Positions 11,069 through 22,370 of a DNA stretch of 64,000 nucleotides are shown here, one piece after another. Source of the stretch: Datura wrightii (taxonomy: Eukaryota > Streptophyta > Magnoliopsida > Solanales > Solanaceae); contig JASDFA010000019.1 of NCBI GenBank assembly GCA_035772735.1, positions 74,190,001 through 74,254,000 of the forward strand. The letters run 5' to 3'. Below the pieces are notes generated by a model. The model was not told the origin of the DNA, did not search any database, and worked only from the letters and a program-made list of their open reading frames with translations. The translations under genes and the position numbers were made by a program. Each line of letters starts with the position of its first letter. Position 1 is the stretch's first letter.

Positions 11069-11281
11069 TATCTGTAGCCAAAGAATATGGTAAGATTTTT
11101 GGAATTCAACCCTATACTGTACAGCTCTATAGCACGACTGAATCAGAATAAAAGACAACCATCCTATCATGCCTTGCAGCCTCCTACCCATAGTATGTGG
11201 TGCACAACACATCCATGGACAGGACTCTACTTAGCACGGCTTGCAGACTCCCTGGAATACGACCTGCTCTGATACCAAGTT
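11069..11281 (-). other. A2: 5' leader and primer-binding site
   Basis: This is the leader between LTR and gag. On the plus strand 11266-11277 is GCTCTGATACCA; in sense this is TGGTATCAGAGC, the primer site matching the 3' end of plant initiator-Met tRNA. It stands four bases inside the LTR end. No other gene is seen here. Confidence 0.93.
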
Positions 11282-13870
11282 TGTCACACCCCACCTGGGG
11301 AGGGGGCATGACTGGCACCCGGTGCCCTACTAAGACCTAACCTGCTAGACTGCTAAGCCTGGGCGCATCTGGCGCCTGGCTGGCTCTAACTCACATTTCT
11401 AGAAACAAAGGGCTATATAACGGCTGTAAATACAGCCCCCGGCCTATTGGCCTATAGCCTTCTGTACCTGTCTTAGCAGCTAGCCAGAAACATAGTAATT
11501 CAGGGAAACCTATACAGGCCGACAAGGCCACCATGCTGTCTAGTTATCTGCAACATAATCATACAGCACAAAAAGAAGCTACGTGACCGGCAAGGTCACC
11601 ACTACTGGCAACTATGGCCCCACACGACCATTACAAAAGTAAGAAAGAGTGAAGACAACTATACAACTGCACGGCCCCACACGACCGGCTCAGCTGACCA
11701 CAGGGATTCCATACAGAATGCAAGCCTCTAGGAATAGTAATAGAACTGATCGGGACAGGGCCCCGACCTACCCATGCTATATACAACAAAAGGAACTGAA
11801 CTACACCTCTAAAATTCAGCCTTCGGATGACTGGAGCTGAATACTCAACCGCTGACAGGGAGTCACGTAGAATCGCCTGCTCGTCTAGGAGTACCTGCAG
11901 GCAAGTAATGCAGCGCCCCACTGGGCGTCAGTACCACCGGTACTGAGTATGTAAAGCAACTAAAATAGTATAAATGAAAACAACATCTGAAAGTAATAAT
12001 ATGACTGATGAAGCAGAAGCAGGAGGAATAACTTAACTGTCTGATGAAGTAGATCGTACCTGTTCTTACTGATACTGAAGGAAGTAGGAATCATACCTGG
12101 AGGCGTATCATTCTACTACCAACCCACTCGTGTCTAATATAACATAGCATAGTATACATAACATAACATAGCACACACAAACCTTACCCGGCCCCCATAA
12201 GCCGGGAGGTACAATCAACACAGAATCTATGCCCCTACCCCGGTCATCCCATCTCCTATAGTGGCTGTAAGCATCCTGCCGGTCCCTGGGTATGCACTTG
12301 GGCTCGCTGAGCCCCTGACTATAACTGTATCTGAGTCCGAAGGACTCTAAATCAACACCCCGGGCGTACCCGCTCGACGGGGGTGTATAAGGGCTGACCA
12401 AGGCACAATATGGGGAAACTGGCATCCCATCTTCGTCCCTTTGCGGGACGGCATATCACTCTGTAGAGCGACGTATCCTCGTCCTCTAGCGGACGAGTCG
12501 ATACAGCTATTAACCCTGGGCGGTCAGGGATGCTGGTAATCCAACCCCAATCAATACAATGGTCTCAACTAATCATGCTGTCTGTGTATCTCATAAGCTA
12601 AGATTAACAGGTGCAGGGTATCGTATAAATCACATACTAAGCTAATAATAGTAATCTGTAAGTGTCTGATACATGCTGAGACAGGTAAGTGTAAGTGTGA
12701 ATATAGCCTCCTGTCAAACTGTACTGGGGTAAAAGTTATACGAGGAGGTGTTTCTACTGAAAGCTATACTGTTTACTAAGTTTCTGTGGTAACATAATTT
12801 CCTATTTCTAACATGCTTTCTAAACCATATACAGTTACTATTCTATATCTGGAATGCTTTACTGATACTGTACTACCTTGCGAGGTTTCAACTAAACACA
12901 ACAATATCTTAACATGGCATATTACATCACATACTGAATATACTGGGCAACCTTAACCACTCACGCCCGAATCTAAATCGTACGGATAGGTATCGTACAC
13001 GCTACAACCCAAAACTTCTCATATTGCACCAATATTCAAAATAACACGATACCCGATTTCTAAACATGCAACTGGTCTGTAAATTACTATATTGCTTCGA
13101 GGTTACTCGACTTGCCGAGGAAACTTAACTTTACATACCTTATCTTTGAATATTCGTCCGTCGGACGAGGCTCGGCTGGTACTTCAACTATTTTCTCCCA
13201 ACTGCATTCATAAATACGTCAATCAATACTAAATACAACGTTATTGTAAAGAGCGACGTTACTTTCGATTTAATTTATAGCCTAAACTTAGGCTTATCGA
13301 AAGACGGTCGAAAACTCGCTATTTTTCAGCGGCCCAGAAGGGAGAAGTATTCACTTCTCAGCTAGGAACACATAGACATTAATTTAGAGCAATTCTACTT
13401 ACTTTAGTTCGGTGGCTCGCTGATTCGTCGGCCGTATTTTGCGAAACTAACTCCGTAGAAATGCTCTCTGCTGCTAAATACCTTGGTATCTACGATTAAT
13501 TTGAGTTTGGGCAGCGTTTGGCAGCGTAATCGGACGAAAATATTTAATTTTTCTTCGTTTTTCGTCTTTCTCTGATTTCTCTCTCTGTTTTCCTGGAAAT
13601 TTCTAAGTATATACTGATTTAAAATCGAAGTGGGCTTTATATACTTGGGCCTGGACAAGGGAAACGTGTCACGGAGCCATCGCGGAGACCTCACCTCCGT
13701 GACACGCTGCCATCGCGGAGGGGCTCTGCCTCGGCTCCTCCCGCGATGGTTTGACGGGTTTCTCGTCTGATCTTTTCCCGGGCCTTTACGTAGCGCGTAT
13801 GGCTTCCAAATATGCTTAACCAACGTGCGAATAGGTCATCTAAGTGTCGGGAATTCTACGGGGTATAACA
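11282..13870 (-). repeat. A2: 5' LTR (active promoter copy)
   Basis: A 2589 bp LTR nearly identical to 3426-6015. In sense it has a TATA box (GTATATAAA, 13636-13644) preceded by the dyad GTGTCACGGAG (13666-13676) / CTCCGTGACAC (13695-13705) and CCATCGCGGAGG / CCTCCCGCGATGG (ending 13749). Two stem-loops occur in the leader part: GGCCGACAAGGCC (11517-11529) and GTGACCGGCAAGGTCAC (11583-11599). It ends at ...GTATAACA, followed by the target duplication GTATA. Confidence 0.95.
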
Positions 13871-14791
13871 GTATATTCCGGAATTAGTTCGACTTCATGG
13901 AGTTCCCTTTTCTATTATCTAAGACTGAGGTACTCAGTTTTTTTCTCAATTATGGCGTTCATTTTAAAAGGGACTTGGGACACAAGTTAAGCTCAGTACA
14001 ACCTTCCATTCGCAAACAGACGACCAAGTAGAACGAACCATTCAAACCCCAGAGGATATGTTGAGGGTATGTGTTATGGATTTCAAAGGTAGTGGGAATG
14101 AGTATTTACCCTTGATCGAGTTTGCTTATAATAATAGTTACCACTCCAGTATCCAAATGGCACCGTTCAAGGCTCTTTAAGGGCGGAGGTGTAGATCTCC
14201 CATCGGATGGTTTGAGGTTGGTGAGGTAGCTATGATAGGACCAGATTCTGTTCACGAGGCAATGGTGAAGGTTCAGTTGATAAGGGACCGTTTGAAAACC
14301 ACTCAGAGTCGTCAGAAATCATATGCCGGTGTGAGGAGAAGAGAGCTAGAGTTTGATGTGGATGGCTGGGTATTCCTAAAGGTGTCTCCCATGAAGGGAG
14401 TCATGCAGTTCAGAAAGAAAGGTAAACTGAGTCCCTGCTATATTGGTCATCGGGTTGTGAGAAGAGTTGGTAAGGTGGCGTATGAGTTGGTGTTTCCCTC
14501 GGAGCTATCTTCTATTCAACCCGTCTTTTAAGTGTCACTTTTGAAGAAGTTCTTGGGTGATATAGCCTTGGTAGTCTCGGTAGACAGCATTGGGATGAAG
14601 ACAGCCTCAGCTATGAAGAAATTCTAGTGGAAATCTTAGATCGTCAAGTCCGTAAGCTAAGGAACAAATAAGTAGCTTCAGTTAAAGTATTATGGAGGAA
14701 TCAACATGTTGAGGGAGCTACATGGCAATACAAAGCAAATTTGATGGCTAAATACCCATATTTGTTCTCTACTAGCTTAGTTCCGACTTGA
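13871..14791 (+). pseudogene. H: integrase C-terminal half and chromodomain
   Basis: This continues the integrase broken at 3425: IPELVRLHGVPFSII, the region of the second Asp and of the catalytic Glu (frameshifted and damaged around 13930-14060), FAYNNSYHSSIQMAPF, GPDSVHEAMVKVQLIRDRLK, the GPY-like module (KGKLSPCYIGHRVVRRVG) and a chromodomain (ILDRQVRKLRNK, VASVKVLWRNQHVEGATW, YPYLFSTSLVPT) ending in TGA at 14789-14791. Several stops and shifts make it a pseudogene. The chromodomain ending matches B2, so H and B2 belong to the same family. Confidence 0.9.
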
Positions 14792-15036
14792 GGTATCAGT
14801 TTTGCCCTATGACTCTATTTAGTTTTCATGTTCAGTTTATGTGTGCAAGTTTCTTTTATGTGTACGAATGCATATGTGAAGCATGAGATCAGTTCAACTA
14901 TGTGGTTTTATTTGGAGGTAGTCATTCCGTGAAAATTTTGGTTAAAATGATCAGTATAAAGCTACGATAAATTATATGTTCCTATTTGCTGCTTGTTTCC
15001 TACATTCAAGGACGAATGTTCCTAAGGGGGAGATAT
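14792..15036 (+). other. H: 3' untranslated region, stem-loop and polypurine tract
   Basis: No coding signal is seen. Near the end are ACATTCA-AGGA-CGAATGT (15002-15019), a stem-loop, then AAGGGGGAGATAT (15024-15036), the polypurine tract abutting the LTR at 15037. Confidence 0.85.
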
Positions 15037-17307
15037 TGTGATACCTCGGAAAGGCCTAAGAATAGACCCAAGAGATGAAATCTAAAAGTGCAGAAAACTA
15101 ACAAGAATATCATAGGACGGACGACCCTATGACTCGTGGTAGGATACCATGAGTCATCATATGCAGTCGTGGTTTGGGAAGTCAGCCAATCAGAGGAAAC
15201 AACGGACGGTACAATGACCCGTTGTCACCAGTTGTTGGGAGGTTTGGACTTAGGCTGAGGAGGAAGCAATGGGCCATCCCATGATCTGTGGTGAGAGAAA
15301 ACGACCCATTGTTTCAAGTCATTACTGGTTGGTTGGTTGAGCTTTCCATAGCATTCAACGGATGGAAACCACAACTCGTTGGAAGTCACAATGAGTAGTG
15401 GTGAGGCTCGGGGAAAGGGGAGTCAGATTGGTCAAGGAGTTGACGACGATCGATTCAACGACCCGTGGTTTGAAGTAACAAATCGTCCTATTGAGTCATG
15501 GGAAGGGATCTGAGATGTGTTATGAGGCAGTGCACCCGACGACTCGATACACGAGCCATGGTATATTGCCACGACTCGTTGGGTCAGTCGTTGGTCCGTC
15601 CGGGACAGTTTTGAGGGAAATATTTTAAGGGTATTTTCAACCTTTCCACATTTTTAGCCCCTAAACTATGTTGTTTTGGATGTTTTCTGAGTATGATAAT
15701 ATGATTTAAGTCCTTTAGGCATGCCCATTCTCATGCAAGGATTCTAGAGAGGTTTTTGGGAGATTCAAGGCCTTCTTCCCCAAATTTTCTTCAAAATTCT
15801 TTGTGGGTGTTCAAGGAACTTCGAGTCTCTTGATTCCCAGGTATGTAGGGTTTAAAAATTGGTGGAATTCTTCCTCACCCATGCCCAGTTTCGATTAGAG
15901 TCATCAATTCTCTTACTCAAATTCCATGTGGTTTTACCTAAAGCATGTCAATGTGATTTCTCCTTATGGGTATGTTTTAATTGAGTTTTATTTATTGAAT
16001 TATGCATGTTGGGCAGGTTTAGTATTATTCTCTTCAAAGTCATGTTTCAATCTTTTAAATCTAAATTGCCCATTTATGGAAGTTCATGGAAATCCTGATT
16101 TATGATGAATATTCATTATTTTAAGTTTGTTGATTATGAAAATTCATGAATCCAAGTTACCCATGGTTATGAGCATAATTTGAAAGAATTGAGCATGATG
16201 AAGCATTAGGCAATGCCCATATGATGAAGAATGATTTATGATTTACGAAACAAATTTCATGATTTATCGATTTATGATGTTGGCCGATAAAAAGGGCCTT
16301 GACTCTTGGCTAAGCATGTTTTAAAGGGGATCAATGATGATAAATGTTATATCTTAGCCAATGAATTTTATGCATTATGTTAATGATTTAAGTATGAGCC
16401 TATATGCATATTTTTGGGAGTTGTGTCTAGCACCGAGCAACCCGTCGTTCAAAGGACTACGCCAGTGTCTCAAAACCACGTGCCACCGTAGGATGTACAT
16501 GTTATGATATTATGATAATGATCCCATAAAATGTGATATCACACCTTATGCACGACCCTCGCCTGGCAAGCCAGGGTCAGCTCTGCCCACTTGAGCGAGA
16601 TAGTGGGGCATCATGAAAGGCTCTACCATGATGGTGTCGGTTATGATGAGTCCTCCCATTGTTCCACATGTTTTATGCATTGTTATGTCTATGTTATTCA
16701 CTAAAGTTATGTTTTGATAAAGTTTTCTTATGATTATGAATGATTTGAAAGTCTTGAGCCTTATGGTTATTATGAAGATTTTGATGTAAGCTTGATGTCC
16801 CTCTCCCATGTCCACTTATGAGTTTTATGTTGCTTTTTAAAATGTCTGTTTTACTTACCTTGCATACACAGTAATTCCATGTACTGACCGCATACTCTCT
16901 ATAATATATTGTTTCATGATATAGGGTCCGAATCTCAGGCTCATCCTCACCCTTAGGCCATCTCAGCTTACGTTTTCAGCTTGTTGGTGAGTCCTCATAT
17001 TCTGAGGGCTATTTTATAGACTTTCATGTTGTTTGTGTTTCCGTATTGGTTGGGTTAGTTATGGATGTTATCCCATCAACCCATCTTATGTATTAGAGGC
17101 TTTTAGACAAGTATGTAGTACTCAACTATTTAAACGTTGGTATTTCTTGATGCTATGTAATGATTATGTTTCCGCTATATCTTTATGATTATCGTTCCGC
17201 TTATTTGAATGAAATTAGTTATATGCATAAGCTATGGGTAGACTTGGGGTCCCTCGGGGTCCCTTGTCACATGTATATGATCCGGGTGTACGTTCGAGTC
17301 GTGACAC
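15037..17307 (+). repeat. H: 3' LTR (family B)
   Basis: A 2271 bp plus-oriented LTR, TGTGATACC...GAGTCGTGACA. Its orientation is confirmed by order-conserved landmarks shared with B3 and B4: an array of CACGA/TCGTGG motifs first, then a GGTATGTAGGGTTT segment, a TCTAGCACCGAG segment, TTGGTGAGTCCTCAT and AGAGGCTTTT near the end. It is followed directly, with no host spacer, by the minus-strand polypurine tract of B2. The likely target duplication is CTCCC (17308-17312), with its partner outside the window. Confidence 0.88.
15100..15605. repeat. H LTR: array of degenerate CCACGA-N-TCGTGG dyads
   Basis: About a dozen variants of a 10-13 base near-palindrome are spread over 500 bp: TGACTCGTGGT (near 15130), AGTCGTGGT (near 15167), TGACCCGTTGTCACC (near 15217), CAACTCGTTGG, ACGACCCGTGGT (near 15455), ACGAGCCATGGT and CACGACTCGTTGGG (near 15572). 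Spacing is irregular, so this is not a simple satellite. The same kind of array lies at the matching place in B2, B3 and B4, just before a TATA-like ATTTTAAGGG stretch. Confidence 0.7.
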
Positions 17308-17337
17308 TCCCCCTTGGGAACATCCGTTCTTGAATGT
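17308..17337 (-). other. B2: polypurine tract and stem-loop
   Basis: In sense, ACATTCA-AGAA-CGGATGT (17337-17320) is followed by TCCCAAGGGGGAG. The stem-loop corresponds to that of H and A2 with two changes. The expected LTR start (TGTAATACTG, judged from the B2 5' LTR) does not follow; the end of the H LTR does. Confidence 0.82.
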
Positions 17338-17545
17338 TGGAAACAAGCAGAAAACAGAACATGCAATTATCATATTCAGATACTGATCATTTAACCCGAA
17401 AACAAACGGAATGACTACCTCCAATTCAAACCCCATAGCTGATATGATGTCATGATTCACATACACATCCATATACATAAAAGAAACTTGAACAAATGAA
17501 CTGAACATGAAAACAAAGTAGATTCGGAGTGCAAAAACTGATACC

Positions 17546-18870
17546 TCACGTTGGAACTAAGCCGGTAGAGAACAAATGTGGGTATCTAGCCATCATATCT
17601 GCTTCGGCCTCCCACTTAGCTCCTTCAACATCCTGATTCCTCCATAATACTTTAATTGAAGCTACTTCCTTCTTCCTTAGCCTCTGAACCTGTCGATCTA
17701 ATATTTCCACCGGAACCTTCTCATAGTTAAGGTTGTCTCTCACACCAACACTGTCAACTAGAACAACTAGAGCTGGGTCACCCAAACACTTCTTCAACAA
17801 TGACACATGAAACAGAGGATGCACGGAAGATAACTCTGAGGGAAACTCCAACTCATACGCCACCTTGCCAACTCTTCTCACAATCCAGTAAGGACCAACA
17901 TAATGGGGACTAAGTTTTCCTTTCTTCCAAAACCGCATTACTCCCTTCATGGGAGATACCTTCAAGAGCACCCAATCGTCCACCTCGAACTCCAACTCCT
18001 TTCTCCTTACATCCGCATAGGACTTTTGATAATTCTAAGCAGTTTTCAGCCTACCTCTTATCAACTAAATCTTCACCATAGCCTCATGAACCGAATCGCC
18101 CTATCAAAGTTTTCTCACCAACCTCAAATCATCCGATGGACGATCTACATCTCCGCCCATAGAGAGCCTCGAACGGTGCCATTTGGATACTGGAGTGATA
18201 GCTATTATTGTGAGCGAACTTGATCAGGGGAAAGTGATCATCCCAACTACCTTTAAAGTCCATCACGCAGTCTCTCAACATGTCTTCGAGAGTCTGAATT
18301 GTCCTCTCGACTTGACCATCCATTTGGGGATTAAATGTTGTGCTGAGTTTAACCTGAGTACCATGTCCTTTCTGAAAAGACTTCCAAAACTGAGAGGTAA
18401 ACTGAGTACCCTTATCCGATATGATGGAAAAGGGCATTCCATGCAACCGAACCAACTCCCAAATGTACAGTTCGGCATAATCCTCCGCCGAATCCATAGT
18501 GTTGATTGGTAGAAAATGTGCAGCCTTGGTCAACCTGTCCACCACAACCCAAATAGAGTCATACTTTCTACGAGTGCGGGGAAAACCTATGATGAAGTCC
18601 ATGTTGATGTCTTCCCACTTCCAAGTAGGAATGCTAATATCCTGAAGCAGACCTCCCGGTCTCTGATGCTCAATCTTTACCTGCTGACAGTTCAAATACT
18701 TGGCTACAGATTATGCAATATCCTTCTTCATGCCATTCCACCAATAGATTTCCCGCAAGTCGTAGTACATCTTGGTGGAAACTCGATGGATAGAATACCT
18801 GGATTCATGAGCCTCATGCATTATCCGAATCCTCAAATCATCGACATCCGGAACACATAGGCGACCTTGG
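17546..18870 (-). pseudogene. B2: integrase with chromodomain
   Basis: Domains in order are the HHCC zone (MHEAHESRYSIH...; the first zinc Cys is replaced by Tyr before LNCQQ, and a stop lies at 18711-18713), then the core with INMDF, ISDKG and QVERTIQ carrying the three acidic catalytic residues, FAYNNSYHSSIQMAPF, a GPYWIVRRVG module and a chromodomain (ILDRQVQRLRKKEVASIKVL, WEAEADMMARYPHLF) ending at 17546. A frame break lies near 18000-18130. Catalytic residues survive but the reading frame does not. Confidence 0.9.
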
Positions 18871-19550
18871 GAGAAGACTTCCACCTTCTGACTTCGAACC
18901 GCTTCTTTTAGCTTTACCAAAGTCGGATCCTCATCTTGTTTAGTTTTCACTTTAGTCACCAAGGACGATTTTGTCCCGTTCTGGACAACAACACCGCCAT
19001 CGGTCGAGTCAATCAACCTGACTCCCAACCTTGCGAGTCGATGTACATCTTTCACCAACTCCTTATTTCCTTCATCCACATGGCACACACTCTCCATAAA
19101 GAGCCGATTAAGTGCATTCGCTACCACATTAGCCTTACCCGGATGGTAAAGGACACTCATATCGTAGTCCTTGAGTAGCTCCAATCACCTCCTTTGCCAA
19201 TGATTGAGATCCTTTTGAGTGAACACATATTGTAAACTCTTGTGATCCATAAATACATCCACATGGACCCCATACAAATAATGTTGCTATATTTTCAAGG
19301 TGAATACCACCAGGGCCAATTCAAGATCATGGGTTGGGTAATTCTTCTCATGGACTTTCAACTGTCTTGAGGCATATGCTATCACTTTCCTATGCTGCAT
19401 GAACACACACTCGAGTCCGATTCTCGAAGCATCACAATATACCACAAAACCATCGATACCCTCGGGTACGGTCAACCCCAGTGTTGAAGTGAGTCGAGTC
19501 TTCAACTCTTCGAAGCTCTTCTCACAAACCTTCGACCATTAGAACTTTAC
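18871..19550 (-). pseudogene. B2: RNase H and linker
   Basis: RNase H motifs seen are VVYCDASRIGLECVFMQH, HDLELALVVF, the DHKSLQYVF region and VVANALNRL, where relatives have ADALSR (Asp to Asn at the last acidic position). Stops interrupt between 19184 and 19287. It lies between RT and integrase, as in A2. Confidence 0.85.
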
Positions 19551-20460
19551 CTTCTTCTGAGTCAATTTGGTCAAGGGTGCTATAATGGATGAGAAACCCT
19601 CAAAAAAACCTCCGATAGTAGCCAGCTAAACCCAAGAAACTCTGAATATCTGAAGGGTTCACCATTCTAAGCCAATTTTTCAACGCCTCGATTTTCTGAG
19701 AATCCACCTTTATTCCCTCATTCGATACCAGATGGCCCAAAAATGCTATGGAGTCTAACTAAAACTCGCACTTGCTAAACTTGGCATACAATTGGCAATC
19801 CTTGAGAGTCTGAAGCACTACTCTCAAATGAGTGACGTGCTCCTCCTCACTCCGAGAGTATATAAGGATGTCATCAATGAACACGATCACAAACATGTAC
19901 AGATATTGCTTGAACATCCTATTCATCAAGTCCATGAAAGCTTCAGGAGCATTCGTTAGTCCAAAAGACATAACGCAAACTCATAATGGCCATACCGCAT
20001 CCTGAAGGCTGTCTTCGGGATATCACTTTCCCGAACACTGAGCTGGTGATTCCCGGACCTGAGATCTATCTTTGAGAAGCACTTGGCACCCTGAAGCTGG
20101 TCACAAATCATCTATCCTGGGTAAAGGATACCTATTTCGGATAGTGAATTTTTTCAATTGTCGATAGTCGATATACATGCGAAGAGAACCATCCTTCTTT
20201 CGGACAAATAGAACTGATGCACTCCATGGAGACTTGCTCGGTCTAACGAAACCCTTATCTAACAAGTCTTTCAACTGCTCTTTTAACTCTTTTAGATCAG
20301 CTGGAACCATCTGATAGCGTGGAATAGATATAGGTTGGGTGTCAGAAAGAAGATCTATATAATAATCAATCTCACGCTTGGGATGAATTCTTGATATATC
20401 ATCAGGAAAGACCTTTGGATACTCGCATAATACTGGTACGGACGAGATAGTCAGGGTCTT
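19551..20460 (-). pseudogene. B2: reverse transcriptase
   Basis: RT motifs are LLDKGFVRPSKSPW, KKDGSLRMYIDYRQL, PLPRIDDL, SFGLTNAPEAFMDLMN and FIDDILIYSRSEEEH (catalytic FIDD intact). The frame breaks near 20100 and at 19757-19759. Order and length match the family. Confidence 0.9.
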
Positions 20461-20940
20461 GGACTCAACATCCCTAACCCTAACTAGATGATACATACAC
20501 CCCATAGAAATCATCCTCCTGGCCTTTAGGTAAGAGATGAAACGACCTACAGGCATAGCTTAACTACCTCTCCATTCTAAGACTGGCTCACCCGAAAATA
20601 TGAACTTTATTGCCCGAGTTCTACAATTAACTAAAGCATAGCATGAAAATAGCCAATCCATCCCAAGAATAACATCGAAATCGGTCATGGCTAACTCTGT
20701 CAAATTTGCTGAGGTGACCTTCTGAAGGACTAACACCGGGCAACCTCTATATACCCATCTAGCTATAAATGAGTCACCTACTAGAGCAGAAACTGAGAAA
20801 GGTTCTAACAAGATTTCGAGACTGACTTTGAAGCTACTGGCCACATAAGGTGTCAAGAATGACAAGGTTGCTCCCAAATCTGATAAAGCATAAACATCAA
20901 TATGGAAGACTCGTAACATGTCAGTGACAACATTCGGGGA
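20461..20940 (-). pseudogene. B2: aspartic protease
   Basis: The active-site strip reads ALSDLGATLSFLTPYVASSF, followed by FDVILGMDWL and, across a stop near 20560, GRFISYLKARRMISMGCMYH. This is typical of chromovirus protease and the linker to RT. The catalytic Asp is kept; the residue after it is Leu, as in B4. Confidence 0.85.
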
Positions 20941-20963
20941 GACCTCCTGCTCCTGTCAGGATG

Positions 20964-22161
20964 CTAAAGCATAGAATCTATTTTGGCCTTGACCGTTGGC
21001 AGTACTAGTAGATTCCCCTGATGTGCTGAGTATGACGGAGGGGCTTCCGAACTAGAATCTGGGCCACGGCCCCCAACTTGATCCTGTCTCGCTACTGGAT
21101 AATCTCTGAGCATATGTTCGGGCTGTCCACACCTGAAACAAGCTCCTGAAACTGCCAAGCACTTTCATGACTTCCCCCGACCACATCTGTGACAAGATGG
21201 GATGCTTTAATCTGTCAGTTTACTTCTCTAACCCCTCGAGACTGATGCTCTCCCTCTCTGATCATGTCTAGGTCGGGATGGTACACTCAATGCTGAAGAA
21301 GCCGGGGCGGATGATCTTTGGGGGGTCTGCTAACGGTGCCCACCTCATGACCTCAGTTGAGAAAATCTGTGGTCATCGGTCCTGGCCCTCTTACCCTCTC
21401 TCTCTTGAGAATATGTCGCCTCCATCTACTGGGTGCACAACACCATCCGAGGGAAGTCTATGTCCTGATCGAGCATAGCAATCCTACATTCCTTGTCCAA
21501 GTAGCCTACTATCCCATGGATTAATCTACTCTCCCGCATTCTCTGATCGGCTACCAACTCTGGGGCATATTTCGATAGGCGAGTGAACTCAAAGGCATAC
21601 TCTTGTACAATCATTCTCCCTTGTTTCAAATTCACGAACTCAACTGTCTTCAACTCCCTCATCTCGTGTGAAGAACCAATCTAGAAATGCAACATGGAAC
21701 TCTTGCCAAGTGACCAGACCCACTACTGAGACCCTACTATCCTTCCAATGGAGAAACCAAACGTGCGCGACCCTTTTTAGCTGATAAGAGGCCAACTCGG
21801 CGCACTCAGCCCCATTCACCCCCATGACTTGGCTGATCTTGACAATACCATCTATGAAATCATGCGGCTCCTCATCTACCTTCAACCCAAGGAACTCCAG
21901 TGGGTTCATCCTTAAGAAGTCTCTAACTTGAGCCACCGCTACGTTGCCATTTTGCGGAACATGCGCAACGGCCTGCTGATTGACCTGAGCGTTCAAGGCT
22001 TGTGAAAGCATCTGAATAGTGGCTCAGTACTCAACATGAGAAACTAGCACCAGTGCCTGAGGGTCCTGAGCCGGTGGGGCTAGTTGATGCCTATCATTGT
22101 TGCCATTGTCGTGGCCTTCTCCATTTCCATTTCTCCTATGATTCATTCTTTGAGGAGCCAT
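20964..22161 (-). pseudogene. B2: gag with damaged zinc knuckle
   Basis: The start ATG at 22161 (MAPQRMNHRRNGNG) corresponds to the start in B4. The capsid part reads VRDFLRMNPLEFLG...EEPHDFIDGIVKI, with a TGA at 22026-22024. A small deletion shifts the frame near 21665, before MRELKTVEFVNLKQGRM. The knuckle CFRCGQPEHMLRDY has lost its last Cys. It cannot make a working Gag. Confidence 0.88.
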
Positions 22162-22370
22162 GATTCTGCAATCGCGAATAGCACGAATTAGAAGGACAGA
22201 AAGACTTTTCATCGCATGACATAGATCATGAAAGAAGGGAACATTCCCTAAATGTCTCGTAGCCTCTTCGTCATAAGTGTGGAGCGCTTTACACCCATGA
22301 AAAAGACTCTACTTATCGCGGCTTTCAGACACCCTAGGATACTTCAAAACTATGGATTTGATACCAAGTT

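Larger units (their letters stand above)
3426..13870 (-). mobile_element. A2: complete Tekay-type Ty3/gypsy chromovirus
   Basis: A 10,445 bp minus-strand retrotransposon with two LTRs of nearly equal length (3426-6015 and 11282-13870), PBS, PPT, a single gag-pol frame, and a perfect 5 bp target duplication GTATA (3421-3425 and 13871-13875). Domain order is gag, protease, RT, RNase H, integrase, chromodomain, typical of the Tekay/Del chromovirus clade. By eye the two LTRs differ at about 17 sites in their first 700 bp, and fewer further on, so the insertion is fairly recent. Gag-pol carries six nonsense codons, so it is not autonomous as it stands. It is inserted in the integrase gene of H. 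Confidence 0.96.

Noticed and set aside
15100..15605. CRISPR-like or satellite array
   Set aside because: Units are short, imperfect and irregularly spaced, with no constant repeat or spacer length, and they lie inside an LTR.
15037..17307. An inverted 3' LTR belonging to B2
   Set aside because: Landmark order and the PPT at 15024-15036 show that it is the 3' LTR of the plus-strand element H; insertion into the B2 PPT explains the contact.
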